Assembly (NCBI GenBank): GCA_900548595.1
Contig: URLB01000057.1
Location: 1-12,309 of the forward strand
Source of the DNA: an uncultured Eubacteriales bacterium
Lineage (GTDB): Bacteria > Bacillota > Clostridia > Lachnospirales > Anaerotignaceae
Length of the DNA: 12,309 nucleotides
Direction of reading: 5' to 3'
Shown: positions 1-7,265 of the stretch, piece by piece
Numbering within the stretch: the first letter of the stretch is position 1
Layout: each line of letters opens with the position of its first letter
Made by a program: the position numbers and the translations under genes
Notes under the pieces: model-generated
Databases searched by the model: none
Told to the model about the DNA's origin: nothing
The model's input: only the letters and a program-made list of their open reading frames with translations

Positions 1-572
1 AGAAGGGACTTATTTCAATTGAGAATCCAAGTGAGTTTTTTATGACAAAAAGGGCAATGAACGAATCTGTATCGGGAAGCGCATTAACGGTAGTGAGAGA
101 GGGTTCCAGACCTATAATATGCGAAATAGAAAGCCTTGTTTCAAAAACTTTTATGGCTTACCCGTCCAGAATAGGGGAATCGCTTAGGCGGGAACAGCTT
201 AATACGCTTGTATCTATACTTGAGGTAAGATGTGGAATAAAATTATATGACAGAGACATAGTCATAAAAATTACAGGCGGACTGAAACCGAAAGAACAAT
301 CGGTAAATCTTGCGGTGATGATGAGTATAGTTTCCTCTATTTTTGATAAGCCTATACAAAACGATATTGCTTTTATAGCAGATGTAGGTCTTACGGGAGA
401 ACTGAAAAAAGTTCCGGCTATAGAATCGAGAATACGGGAATTGGCAAGAATGGGATTTAAAAATGTTTATATAGCAAGGTCTGAAGGCAATATCAAAAAG
501 CCTCAAGGAATAAACGTATATGAAATGAAAACAATCAGAGAAGTGATAGCGACGCTTTTCGGATACAATTAA
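1..572 (+). CDS. radA: DNA repair protein RadA, C-terminal part (5' end outside window)
   Basis: This is the C-terminal part of RadA (Sms), a RecA-like helicase that helps process recombination intermediates during DNA repair. The reading frame is open from base 3, so the ATG at 42 is internal: the residues before it (KGLISIENPSEFF) match the linker that joins the RecA-like core to the C-terminal domain. What is visible is that C-terminal Lon-protease-like domain, including GGLKPKEQSVNLAV and DVGLTGELKKVPAIESRIRELARMG. RadA uses this domain for scaffolding and DNA binding, not proteolysis. The zinc finger, Walker motifs and KNRFG motif lie upstream of the window. The gene ends at a strong terminator and faces the cysteine-rich gene convergently. 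Identification is from family knowledge and is secure. Confidence 0.93.
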   Translation, partial: KGLISIENPSEFFMTKRAMNESVSGSALTVVREGSRPIICEIESLVSKTFMAYPSRIGESLRREQLNTLVSILEVRCGIKLYDRDIVIKITGGLKPKEQSVNLAVMMSIVSSIFDKPIQNDIAFIADVGLTGELKKVPAIESRIRELARMGFKNVYIARSEGNIKKPQGINVYEMKTIREVIATLFGYN

Positions 573-579
573 AAGCTTA

Positions 580-605
580 AAGCCCCGGGGATACCGGGGC
601 TTTTT
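580..605. terminator. Intrinsic terminator between convergent radA and the cysteine-rich gene
   Basis: A 9-bp GC-rich stem (AAGCCCCGG / CCGGGGCTT) with a 5-nt loop is followed by a run of T on the plus strand, eight bases after the radA stop. On the minus strand the hairpin is followed by a shorter T stretch, so it may also end the convergent cysteine-rich gene. Confidence 0.9.
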
Positions 606-610
606 GGATG

Positions 611-856
611 TTATCTGCAGTTTGAACAGTTGTTTGACTGATTTGAGTTACATCCGCAGTTTCTGCAGCAGCAGTTACGGTTACAGCAGTTTGCACAGCC
701 ATTACCCTGATTACATCCGCATCCGCAGCAGTTTGGACATCCTGTTGAGTTTCCCTGTACGTTTGGACAGCAAGCGTTTGATGAGTTAGAGCCGCATCCT
801 CTGTTGCAGCCGCATGAGTTTGAAGTGTTACCTGTTGAACAATTACAACATGCCAT
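611..856 (-). CDS. Ultra-cysteine-rich small protein, candidate spore coat/exosporium component
   Basis: This is an 81-residue protein with 23 cysteines (28%) and about 20 asparagines, the rest mostly Gly, Ser and a few Arg. It has no Lys, acidic, aromatic, Leu or Ile residues. Cysteines occur as CC, CCC, CGC and CxxCC clusters, densest in the second half (CPNCCGCGC, CANCCNRNCCC). There is no signal peptide or membrane segment. The start is fixed by an ATG with a GGGAG ribosome binding site at 866-870. Upstream is a good match to a SigK promoter, which suggests late mother-cell expression. Cysteine-rich proteins made at that stage in other spore formers (CotY/CotZ in Bacillus, CdeC/CdeM in C. 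difficile) cross-link into outer spore layers; this protein shares the composition but I see no recognisable homology. A metal-binding (metallothionein-like) role is the main alternative. The coding call is good; the function is inferred. Confidence 0.78.
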   Translation of the reverse strand: MACCNCSTGNTSNSCGCNRGCGSNSSNACCPNVQGNSTGCPNCCGCGCNQGNGCANCCNRNCCCRNCGCNSNQSNNCSNCR

Positions 857-886
857 TTAAAATTACTCCCTTGATATTTTGTACTA

Positions 887-913
887 TATACTATGCGGAC
901 AAACCAAAATAGT
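887..913 (-). promoter_or_regulatory. SigK-type promoter for the cysteine-rich gene
   Basis: On the minus strand there is an AC dinucleotide (913-912), a 16-nt spacer, then CATAGTATA (895-887). This fits the Bacillus SigK consensus AC-N16/17-CATAnnnTA at every fixed position. Transcription would start near 880, about 24 nt before the ATG, leaving the GGGAG ribosome binding site inside the leader. The geometry is right, but the consensus is short and no expression evidence is available here. Confidence 0.6.
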
Positions 914-985
914 TACAGAGGTAAAAAATTTAAAATAAAATGAACCGAATTGGTATCAATATACTCTAATTAGTGTAAAACAAAA

Positions 986-1013
986 TGAAGAGCAATTCAT
1001 TTACGACGTCGTA
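986..1013 (+). promoter_or_regulatory. Possible ECF-type autoregulatory promoter with a 12-bp palindrome
   Basis: TGAAGA (986-991) and CGTC (1007-1010) lie 15 nt apart, resembling the GAAC-like -35 and CGTC/CGTA -10 boxes used by many ECF sigma factors. Transcription would start about 20 nt before the sigma gene's ATG. The -10 box sits within a perfect 12-bp palindrome, TACGACGTCGTA (1002-1013), which could be an operator or chance. The -35 match is imperfect. Confidence 0.35.
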
Positions 1014-1035
1014 GTTTTACAGAAGGAGAAAAACA

Positions 1036-1509
1036 ATGGATAAGCAGGAATTTACACAGCGTGTGCTGGAGGCGGAAACTTCATTGTACAGGGTTGCTAA
1101 ATCAATAGTAATTAACGAAGGAGACTGTGAGGACGCAGTCCAAGAAGCCATATTAATTGCTTACGATAAAATTTCATCATTGAAAAACGAACAGTTTTTT
1201 AAAACCTGGCTTATAAGAATACTTATAAACGAGTGCTACCGTTTGCTGAGAAAGAGAAAAGGAATGGTTTCTTTTGAAGAGTATATGGCCGATAAAGAAT
1301 ATTCCGACAACGGTATAGATACTGAACTGAGAAACGCCGTAATGGAACTTCCGCAAAAAATAAGAATGGTAATAGTGCTTCATTATATAGAAGGTTACGG
1401 AGTTGATGAAATAGGCTATATGATGAAAATACCGTCGGGTACTGTTAAAAGTAGGCTGTATAAGGGTAGAACGCTTTTAAGAAACATGCTGCAGGATGCT
1501 GATATATAA
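1036..1509 (+). CDS. ECF-subfamily RNA polymerase sigma factor
   Basis: This 157-residue sigma-70 family protein has the two-domain ECF layout. Region 2 covers about residues 12-75 (CEDAVQEAILIAYDKI, then FFKTWLIRILINECYRLLRK). Region 4, about 96-151, carries the helix-turn-helix GVDEIGYMMKIPSGTVKSRL. Regions 1.1 and 3 are absent, as expected. It directs core RNA polymerase to a dedicated promoter set, usually in response to a cell-envelope signal. The ATG follows a good AGAAGGAG ribosome binding site. The next gene starts 17 nt after its stop and encodes a one-TM protein that looks like its regulator. A possible self-recognised promoter lies just upstream. The exact ECF group and signal cannot be told from sequence alone. 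Confidence 0.92.
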   Translation: MDKQEFTQRVLEAETSLYRVAKSIVINEGDCEDAVQEAILIAYDKISSLKNEQFFKTWLIRILINECYRLLRKRKGMVSFEEYMADKEYSDNGIDTELRNAVMELPQKIRMVIVLHYIEGYGVDEIGYMMKIPSGTVKSRLYKGRTLLRNMLQDADI

Positions 1510-1526
1510 AAAGAGGGGTGTCTTAT

Positions 1527-2270
1527 ATGAAAAAAATAGATTGGGATAAGGCTTTCGGAGAATGTCCCGAAGAATTCCACAACAGTGTAAATTCCGCTTT
1601 GAGTAAAATATCAAATCGGGAGGAAAAAAATATGTCAAGGATAAGTTTAAAGAAAAAGGTTATAATTACAGCTGCCGCTGTTATGGCAATTGGAGTTACG
1701 GCGGTTGCAGCGGGAAAAGTGGCAAGCATAACAGGACACAGCTATCTTGATGATATGGTTTACAGCATAGAGGAAATCCAGGCGGAAAGCGATAAAGAAA
1801 ACTTTGATGTTAAATATCCCGAAACGCTCGGAGGATATGCTTTTGAAAAAGGACTTGTCGGAGAGGGAGATGCTGCAGATGAAGAAGGCAATAAAATAAG
1901 AGATTATAATTTTTTAAATCTGGATTACGCAAACGGAGACAAATATGCGTCGTTATATGTGGAGCCGATAGCGGACATTACAGATATGCCGGAAGATAAA
2001 CCTTGCGTAGATATTGACGGAACAACTGTTTATACAATAGAACAGGTTTTCAAGTTTGTTCCGCCCGATTATGAAAAAACAGAGCAGGATATTAAGGATG
2101 AGGAAGCCGGCAAATTAGTATTCAGCTATGGTACGGAAGATGTTGAAGTAAAAACTATGAGACAAGTAACATGGGAAGAGGGAAATCTTGTATTCGACAT
2201 TATAGCCGGAGATGATACTGTGGATATGGATACTCTTGTGGATATGGCAGAAGATATGATAAGGGCATAA
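1527..2270 (+). CDS. Single-pass membrane protein, probable anti-sigma factor/sensor for the upstream ECF sigma
   Basis: The protein has 247 residues. A GTG at 1518 is in frame, but the AGAGGGG ribosome binding site at 1512-1517 touches it and is well spaced for the ATG at 1527, so I chose 1527. Layout: a polar cytoplasmic N-terminus (about 1-42, basic at SRISLKKK), one hydrophobic segment (about 45-62, VIITAAAVMAIGVTAVAA), then an acidic extracytoplasmic domain of about 180 residues ending TLVDMAEDMIRA. This is the usual plan of the membrane partners encoded behind clostridial ECF sigma genes; the C-terminal part resembles DUF4367-like domains. It probably holds the sigma factor at the membrane until a signal arrives. 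I see no clear zinc-binding anti-sigma motif, and only two cysteines, so the anti-sigma role rests on position and topology. Confidence 0.75.
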   Translation: MKKIDWDKAFGECPEEFHNSVNSALSKISNREEKNMSRISLKKKVIITAAAVMAIGVTAVAAGKVASITGHSYLDDMVYSIEEIQAESDKENFDVKYPETLGGYAFEKGLVGEGDAADEEGNKIRDYNFLNLDYANGDKYASLYVEPIADITDMPEDKPCVDIDGTTVYTIEQVFKFVPPDYEKTEQDIKDEEAGKLVFSYGTEDVEVKTMRQVTWEEGNLVFDIIAGDDTVDMDTLVDMAEDMIRA

Positions 2271-2280
2271 TTGGATTTGG

Positions 2281-2310
2281 GGAGCTTGGATTAAAATCCG
2301 GCTCCTTTTT
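2281..2310 (+). terminator. Intrinsic terminator of the ECF sigma operon
   Basis: GGAGC (2281-2285) pairs with GCTCC (2301-2305). An inner GGA/TCC pairing closes an AT-rich loop, and five Ts follow, with more T further on. It starts 11 nt after the stop codon and isolates the sigma operon from the integrase. Confidence 0.8.
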
Positions 2311-2410
2311 ATTTTAATTTTTTTTACCTTAGTATATAATATAAACATTGGTAATTTTGAAAGATTATGTAATAAGGCTGAAAAATTAAAATAAACGAGG
2401 TGACTGGCAG

Positions 2411-3535
2411 ATGGGCTCAAAAGGGTTGCCCAAAGGGATTACTCAGCGTCCTGACGGTCGGTATATGGCAAGATTTCAGTATAAAGGCGAAAAATACTGC
2501 CTGTATGACCATGATATTGAAAAAGTGCAGGAAAGAATGTCTGATTTGAAATATGAGGTTCGACACGGAGCGTATACAAAGGAAAGAAATATAACGGTTA
2601 ATGCGTGGTTTAGAATATGGATAGATGAGTATAAAAGAAACAGTGTAAAAGAGACAACAATTTTCAGATACATTTCCGCATATAAAAAGCACATAGAAAA
2701 AATTTACGGAGAAAAAAGACTGAAAGATATAAGACCGGAGCATATACAAAAGCTGTATAACAACCTTAAAGGAACGGAAACAGTAGCCATAGTTTCGACA
2801 ATACTGTCGGGAATGTTTAAACAAGCTTATAATAACCAAATAATAAATAAAAATCCTATACCTTTGACTACAATACCAAAGGCAAGAGTGGAAAAAACGG
2901 AAAGAAGGGTTCTTACATTGTACGAGCAGGAGCTGTTGATGAAATATTCATCCGGAACTCTTAGAAAACTTATAGAGGTATCGCTGAGTACAGGACTGCG
3001 GACAGGCGAACTGAGAGCCTTGGAGTGGAAAGATATAGATTTTGAAAACAAGATAATACATGTTACGGGTACGCTGACAGAAGTAACGGGAAAGCTGTTT
3101 AAGGATACGCCGAAGACAAAATCAAGCAAACGCGATATACCTATGCTTGAAAATGTTGAGAGAATTTTTATTGAAATAAAAGATGAAGAGAAAAGAAAAA
3201 AATTGATTAAGAACGATGAAAATAAAATGGGAGACGATTTTGAAGATATTGTTTTTAAATCAAGGCGCGGAACCCCGGTATCCAATTCATCATACAGCAG
3301 AATGTTAAACAGGACGGTGGACAAAATAAACAGTTTCGGAATAGAGTTTGAACATGTACATCCGCATACGCTGAGACATACGTTTGCGACGAGATGTATA
3401 GAAAACGGCATGCCTCCGCAGGTATTGAAAACGATATTGGGACATTCCAGCCTTTCTATGACAATGGACTTATACGCTCATGTTCTTCCGAATACAAAAG
3501 CTGAAGAAATGCAGAAAATAGCAGGATTATTTTAG
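2411..3535 (+). CDS. Tyrosine-type site-specific recombinase/integrase (phage/Tn916 Int family)
   Basis: This is a full-length 374-residue tyrosine recombinase. The N-terminal segment (about 8-55, KGITQRPDGRYMARFQYKGE) resembles the arm-type DNA-binding domain of Tn916-like integrases. A SAM-like core-binding domain follows (about 60-145), then the catalytic domain (about 165-374). Catalytic residues are visible: R197 (TGLRTGE), a lysine hairpin at 235-240, H319 and R322 (HTLRH), H345 (LGHSS) and the nucleophile Y355 (DLYAHV). The enzyme should cut and rejoin DNA through a 3'-phosphotyrosine link. The start is supported by AGGTG at 2398-2402. It stands alone: no excisionase, relaxase, phage gene, tRNA or obvious att repeat is in the window, and terminators flank it on both sides. 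A TATAAT at 2335-2340 could be its -10 box, but its -35 is poor. It is either a remnant of an element or a resident recombinase. Confidence 0.93.
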   Translation: MGSKGLPKGITQRPDGRYMARFQYKGEKYCLYDHDIEKVQERMSDLKYEVRHGAYTKERNITVNAWFRIWIDEYKRNSVKETTIFRYISAYKKHIEKIYGEKRLKDIRPEHIQKLYNNLKGTETVAIVSTILSGMFKQAYNNQIINKNPIPLTTIPKARVEKTERRVLTLYEQELLMKYSSGTLRKLIEVSLSTGLRTGELRALEWKDIDFENKIIHVTGTLTEVTGKLFKDTPKTKSSKRDIPMLENVERIFIEIKDEEKRKKLIKNDENKMGDDFEDIVFKSRRGTPVSNSSYSRMLNRTVDKINSFGIEFEHVHPHTLRHTFATRCIENGMPPQVLKTILGHSSLSMTMDLYAHVLPNTKAEEMQKIAGLF

Positions 3536-3550
3536 AACGAATAAATTTTT

Positions 3551-3590
3551 AACCGCACTTTCAGAGGATTGAAACAGCGGTTATTTTTTT
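3551..3590 (+). terminator. Intrinsic terminator downstream of the integrase
   Basis: AACCGC (3551-3556) pairs with GCGGTT (3577-3582). TTTC/GAAA extends the stem inside a 2-by-2 mismatch, and a seven-T run follows at 3584-3590. Confidence 0.82.
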
Positions 3591-3661
3591 GCTTAATATA
3601 AAAAAGCTCTTTCGATTGGCTTCTGTTTAAAATGCTGTCGGCAGCCGAGGTTAATCAATAA

Positions 3662-3691
3662 GTATAAATTTCCTTTTTTCGGTGCAATATA
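3662..3691 (+). promoter_or_regulatory. Possible SigG-type (late forespore) promoter of the ger operon
   Basis: GTATA (3662-3666), an 18-nt spacer and CAATATA (3685-3691) resemble the SigG consensus GnATR-N18-CATnnTA, with one mismatch in the -10. SigG is the known regulator of gerA-type operons. Transcription would start near 3698, at the very edge of the ribosome binding site, which is unusually close. The 3591-3661 stretch otherwise holds only a small GCTG/CAGC stem with no T-run. Confidence 0.4.
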
Positions 3692-3712
3692 TATCTGAAA
3701 GAGGTGAATGAG

Positions 3713-5182
3713 TTGTTTGTATCAGATAATCTTGAAACAAATAAAAGAATTTTGAGCGATACGTTCAAAGACTGCGGAGATATTATTATCAGACCTTTTA
3801 AAGCCGGATATGATAAAAATATAGATATGCTTTTGGTTTATATAGACAACATAGTAAGCACGGATGTAATAGAAAATTCTATTATGACAAATCTGATGAA
3901 CAGGACAAGGGTAACGTCGGATATAAATATATTGGACAAGCTTATGGAGGAAGCCATAAGCATAGGCGAAATAAGCGAGGAAAATGATTTTGAAAATTTA
4001 TTTACGTCAATTCTTTTGGGAGATACGGTTATATTTGCCGATGGAAACGATAAGGCTTTGGTTGCGTCTACAAAGGGATGGCCGACAAGAGGCGTACCGA
4101 CAGCCGAGAATGAGGTTGTGGTACAAGGACCTAAAGACGCCTTTGCCGAATCCGTAAGCAGTAATGTAGTTCTTATGCGAAGACGAATACGAGATACAAA
4201 TTTGAAAGTAGTGAGAAGCAAAATAGGCAGGAGAAGTAAAACGGACGTTGCCGTTATGTATATCGACGGTGTGGCAAGACCCGAAATAGTAGAAAAGATT
4301 AAAAAAAATCTGAAAAATATAAACGTTGACGCTATTTTAGACGCAGGGTATATAGAGCAGATGTCGGAGCGCAAATGGTGGTCGCCCTTTCCTCAGGTAC
4401 AGATGACAGAGAGACCGGATAAGGCGTCGGCAGCGCTTTTGGAGGGAAGAATTGCGATTGCGGTGGATAATTCGCCGCTGGTTCTTATGCTTCCATCGAC
4501 GTTGAATACCTTTTTTCAAGCGGCAGAGGATTATTACGACCGCTGGGAAATAATGAGTTTTATTAGAATATTAAGATATATATCTGCATTTATCGCGCTT
4601 GCGCTGCCGGGATTATATATAGCTTTGACGTTGTATAATCCTAACCTCCTGCCTGTTGAAGTAGTTCTGAAAATAGCAGGAACAAGAATAAACGTACCTT
4701 TTTCAGCGGTAACTGAAGTATTTATAATGGAAATTGCATTCGAGCTTTTAAGAGAAGCGGGGATACGTTTGCCATCGCCGATAGGGTCAACTCTCGGAAT
4801 AGTAGGAGGTATAGTTATAGGACAGGCGGCTGTAGAAGCAGGACTGGTTGGACCTGTTGTTGTTATTGTATCGGCAGTTGCCGGAATATGTACGTTTGTT
4901 ATTCCAAATCAGGCTATGGTAAACGGTATAAGACTGTCAAAATATCTGATTTTGATATTATCATCGCTGTTGGGTTTATTTGGATTCTGGGTAGGAATAA
5001 TACTTACATTTGTACATTTATGTTCGTTGGAGAGCTGTGGAATACCGTATATGTATCCGTACTGTTCGGCGTCGGAAAAAGGCTGGGACGATTTGAAAGA
5101 CAGCATTGTGCGTATGCCTCTGTTTATGTTGAAAAAACGTCCGATTTTTGCTTCAAGAAAAAACAGGACAAGGAGGTCTTGA
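3713..5182 (+). CDS. gerA: GerA-family spore germination receptor, A subunit
   Basis: This is the A subunit of a nutrient germinant receptor of the spore inner membrane. From the TTG the product has 489 residues, close to GerAA. The N-terminal half is soluble (DIIIRPF, LLVYIDNIV, then GWPTRGVPTAENEVVVQGP and the DVAVMYIDGVA stretch). The C-terminal half carries several membrane segments from about residue 285, with the conserved run IGSTLGIVGGIVIGQAAVEAGLV and FVIPNQ. A GTG at 3704 is in frame but lies inside the AAAGAGGTGA ribosome binding site. TTG 3713 is 6 nt past it and is the better start. The B subunit begins one base after the stop, and the C subunit follows. Subtype (GerA, GerB, GerK and so on) and ligand cannot be inferred. 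Confidence 0.93.
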   Translation: MFVSDNLETNKRILSDTFKDCGDIIIRPFKAGYDKNIDMLLVYIDNIVSTDVIENSIMTNLMNRTRVTSDINILDKLMEEAISIGEISEENDFENLFTSILLGDTVIFADGNDKALVASTKGWPTRGVPTAENEVVVQGPKDAFAESVSSNVVLMRRRIRDTNLKVVRSKIGRRSKTDVAVMYIDGVARPEIVEKIKKNLKNINVDAILDAGYIEQMSERKWWSPFPQVQMTERPDKASAALLEGRIAIAVDNSPLVLMLPSTLNTFFQAAEDYYDRWEIMSFIRILRYISAFIALALPGLYIALTLYNPNLLPVEVVLKIAGTRINVPFSAVTEVFIMEIAFELLREAGIRLPSPIGSTLGIVGGIVIGQAAVEAGLVGPVVVIVSAVAGICTFVIPNQAMVNGIRLSKYLILILSSLLGLFGFWVGIILTFVHLCSLESCGIPYMYPYCSASEKGWDDLKDSIVRMPLFMLKKRPIFASRKNRTRRS

Positions 5183-5183
5183 T

Positions 5184-6212
5184 ATGCTGTTTACAAACGG
5201 CAGAATTTCAGTAAGGCAGATGCAGGCTCTCATTATACTGTGGATATTTTCATCGGCATTGATCGGAATGCCGTCAGCCTCGGTTTACAATATATATAGC
5301 GTAATTATAGGGGCGGCAATAGTATTGGCAGAGTGTATTTTTATTTGTATTGCCGAAAAAAGATTGAGAAGCTCAAACGTAATTTATAAAGCGGTATATA
5401 TTTTATCAGGAATCAGCATGATTGTATATTCGGGAATAAATATAAGGCTTTTAAGCGAAGCAATAGGATTGTATATACTCTCGGATACGCCGATGTGGAT
5501 TGTATCGGCGGTATTTGTTTTGGCAGCTTTGTATTCGGCTTTGCTCGGAAAACAGACGTTGGGAAGTACAAGCGAGATAATGTTTCTGATTGTCGCGGTC
5601 AATGCCGCTATTACAACGGTTTTATGTATGATTGACGCAGGCGGAGGATTGTTGAGCGCGGCATTTGCACAGCCTTCGGAAAATATTATATTAAACGGCA
5701 TAAAATGCTCATGTATGTTTGGCGGTGTTCAATCTCTGTTTTTTATACTTCCGCATACCGATGGAGCCGATAGGAATAAAAAAGCGGTTTATGCTGTAAT
5801 AATAGCTGAGATAGCGGTTATAGTGTTCACATATATTTCCGTATCAAAGTTTGGTCTTACAGATACGTCTTTAAGAATGTTTCCTGCACTTAATATTATG
5901 GATACTGTTAATTTACAGTTTATATTTGGGGATAAGCAGGATGTTTTTATGCTCAGAATGTGGATATTTGCCGTGTTCATTGCAGTAAGCTTCGGAGTAT
6001 ACGCATTTGGAAATGCAATAAGCTTTGAAAAAAACAGTAGTATACAAACTATATTGGGGGCCTTGGCGGCTTTGGCGGTTTCCTTCGTGCCGGTGAATAC
6101 GACCGAGACCGTTCAGCTGCTTTATACAGTAGGGGAAGCTTCGCTGATTATATTCGGTATAGCCGTTCCTCTGATCAGCTTTATTTTTGCAGGTAAGGGG
6201 GCAGAACTATGA
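5184..6212 (+). CDS. GerAB-type spore germination permease subunit
   Basis: This 342-residue polytopic membrane protein has about ten hydrophobic segments across its length. It starts MLFTNGRISVRQMQALIILWIF, with the short polar lead and first helix typical of the GerAB/endospore germination permease branch of the APC superfamily. In receptors of this family the B subunit binds the germinant. An in-frame ATG at 5148 lies within the A-subunit gene; the AAGGAGGT ribosome binding site at 5170-5177 places the true start at 5184. The stop overlaps the C-subunit ATG by four bases, so translation is probably coupled. Sequence similarity to well-known GerAB proteins looks weaker than for the A subunit, but position, length and topology agree. 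Confidence 0.88.
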   Translation: MLFTNGRISVRQMQALIILWIFSSALIGMPSASVYNIYSVIIGAAIVLAECIFICIAEKRLRSSNVIYKAVYILSGISMIVYSGINIRLLSEAIGLYILSDTPMWIVSAVFVLAALYSALLGKQTLGSTSEIMFLIVAVNAAITTVLCMIDAGGGLLSAAFAQPSENIILNGIKCSCMFGGVQSLFFILPHTDGADRNKKAVYAVIIAEIAVIVFTYISVSKFGLTDTSLRMFPALNIMDTVNLQFIFGDKQDVFMLRMWIFAVFIAVSFGVYAFGNAISFEKNSSIQTILGALAALAVSFVPVNTTETVQLLYTVGEASLIIFGIAVPLISFIFAGKGAEL

Positions 6213-7252
6213 AAAAAATTATTATGGCGGCTTCGGTTATTTCTTTAGTACTCAGCGGTTGTTATGATAAGACCGAAACCGAAGACAGACGGTATGTCGT
6301 GTTAATGGGAATAGACAGCGGACGAAACGAAGAATTTATAACAAGTAAGTATGATGTTGTAGGGAACAACGGAAAATACTTTTTAACTGTGGGAGAAGCA
6401 AAACTCGAAAATGATATAGGAAAAGAAAGCGAAGAACAGAAAACGATGATTTCTTCGGGAAACACAATACTGGAGATGAAGAGGACGGCCGACCGATATT
6501 CTGATAAAGAGATATATTTCGGACAGCTTAAAGCTGCCGTTTTAGGTAAAGACTTAGTATCAGACGGTGAATTGCTTAAAGAAACGGTTTATAACATTGA
6601 AAGAATGGAAGATATTAATACGAAAGTAATAGTATTTGCGGCCAATTCGACAGCGGCTAAAACGGTGGAAGACATAATGAGTAAAAACTCCGAGGGAGGT
6701 CTTTATTTATGGGATTACTATAATAACAATGACGCCGACGCTGATATGAAAGGATATATGGATTTTGAAAATTTGGTGGAATGTTTAAGGGAGGAAAAGA
6801 CTTTCATAATACCGTCGGTTATTTCCGACGGAGAGCATATTTTTATATCGGGCGGAGAAGTATTTAAAAAAGGAAATTATGCAGGGCATATAACCGGTGA
6901 GGATATTATCGGAGCAAAATGGTTTGCGGAGGAAGCCAAAGGCGAAACCGTTTCAGACGGAACGATAACCGCTATAGTTAAGAAAGAAAAAATTTCGTTT
7001 GACGATGAAAACGGAGTCAGGATATTTAATGTAGAGGCTGAATGTAATATTGAAAATGTAAATGAAAGCGATATAAAAAATTCCGAAAAAATCCTTGAGA
7101 AAGTAATAAAAGAAAATTTGGAAAATACAATAAATAAGGCGCGTGAATTAAACGCTGATTTTATAGGAGTAACCGATGATGGGAATATGGGAAGCAAAAG
7201 CTTCAAAATAAATGCAGATGTAAAAATTATCGGTACGGGAGTTATAAAATAA
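6209..7252 (+). CDS. GerAC-family spore germination lipoprotein
   Basis: This is a 347-residue lipoprotein. The signal peptide (MKKIIMAASVISLVLSGC) ends in lipobox LSGC with Cys18 as the lipidated residue. It is followed by the acidic, Arg-containing stretch and VLMGIDSG start typical of Ger(x)C proteins. The remainder is soluble and hydrophilic, consistent with the C subunit sitting on the outer face of the spore inner membrane. Lgt-dependent lipidation is known to matter for such receptors. The ATG overlaps the B-subunit stop (ATGA) and follows an AAGGGGG ribosome binding site. The last third (FNVEAECNIENVNESDIKNS, then the Lys/Glu/Asn-rich helix region) fits the C-terminal GerAC domain. 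No terminator separates it from spoIIR, only 44 nt downstream. Confidence 0.9.
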   Translation: MKKIIMAASVISLVLSGCYDKTETEDRRYVVLMGIDSGRNEEFITSKYDVVGNNGKYFLTVGEAKLENDIGKESEEQKTMISSGNTILEMKRTADRYSDKEIYFGQLKAAVLGKDLVSDGELLKETVYNIERMEDINTKVIVFAANSTAAKTVEDIMSKNSEGGLYLWDYYNNNDADADMKGYMDFENLVECLREEKTFIIPSVISDGEHIFISGGEVFKKGNYAGHITGEDIIGAKWFAEEAKGETVSDGTITAIVKKEKISFDDENGVRIFNVEAECNIENVNESDIKNSEKILEKVIKENLENTINKARELNADFIGVTDDGNMGSKSFKINADVKIIGTGVIK

Positions 7253-7265
7253 TTGTTTTTGGATA

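Noticed and set aside
270..330. RadA Lon-like domain has Ser (EQSVNLA) at the place where most RadA proteins have Ala, near the Lon catalytic Ser position
   Set aside because: The position of the Lon catalytic lysine appears to be Glu (AIESR), so proteolysis is unlikely, and Ser here may be ordinary variation.
604..789. Plus-strand open frame opposite the cysteine-rich gene, rich in Ser, Tyr and Leu
   Set aside because: It is the antisense of the repetitive TGC/TGT/AAC codons of the minus-strand gene. It starts inside the radA terminator and has no ribosome binding site.
611..856. Cysteine-rich frame as a mere repeat or non-coding sequence
   Set aside because: Good ribosome binding site, ATG, SigK-type promoter and terminator all fit a real gene, so I kept it as a CDS.
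2827..3411. Long minus-strand frame (194 codons) opposite the integrase
   Set aside because: Its composition (Ser, Phe, Ile rich) is that of an antisense shadow of AT-rich coding DNA, and the plus-strand integrase with all catalytic residues explains the region.
3634..3645. Small GCTG-TCGG-CAGC stem-loop upstream of the ger operon
   Set aside because: Only four base pairs and no T-run; not a credible terminator or riboswitch.
3838..4374. Long minus-strand frame opposite the ger A-subunit gene
   Set aside because: It is the shadow of a clearly conserved GerA coding sequence, with no family features of its own.
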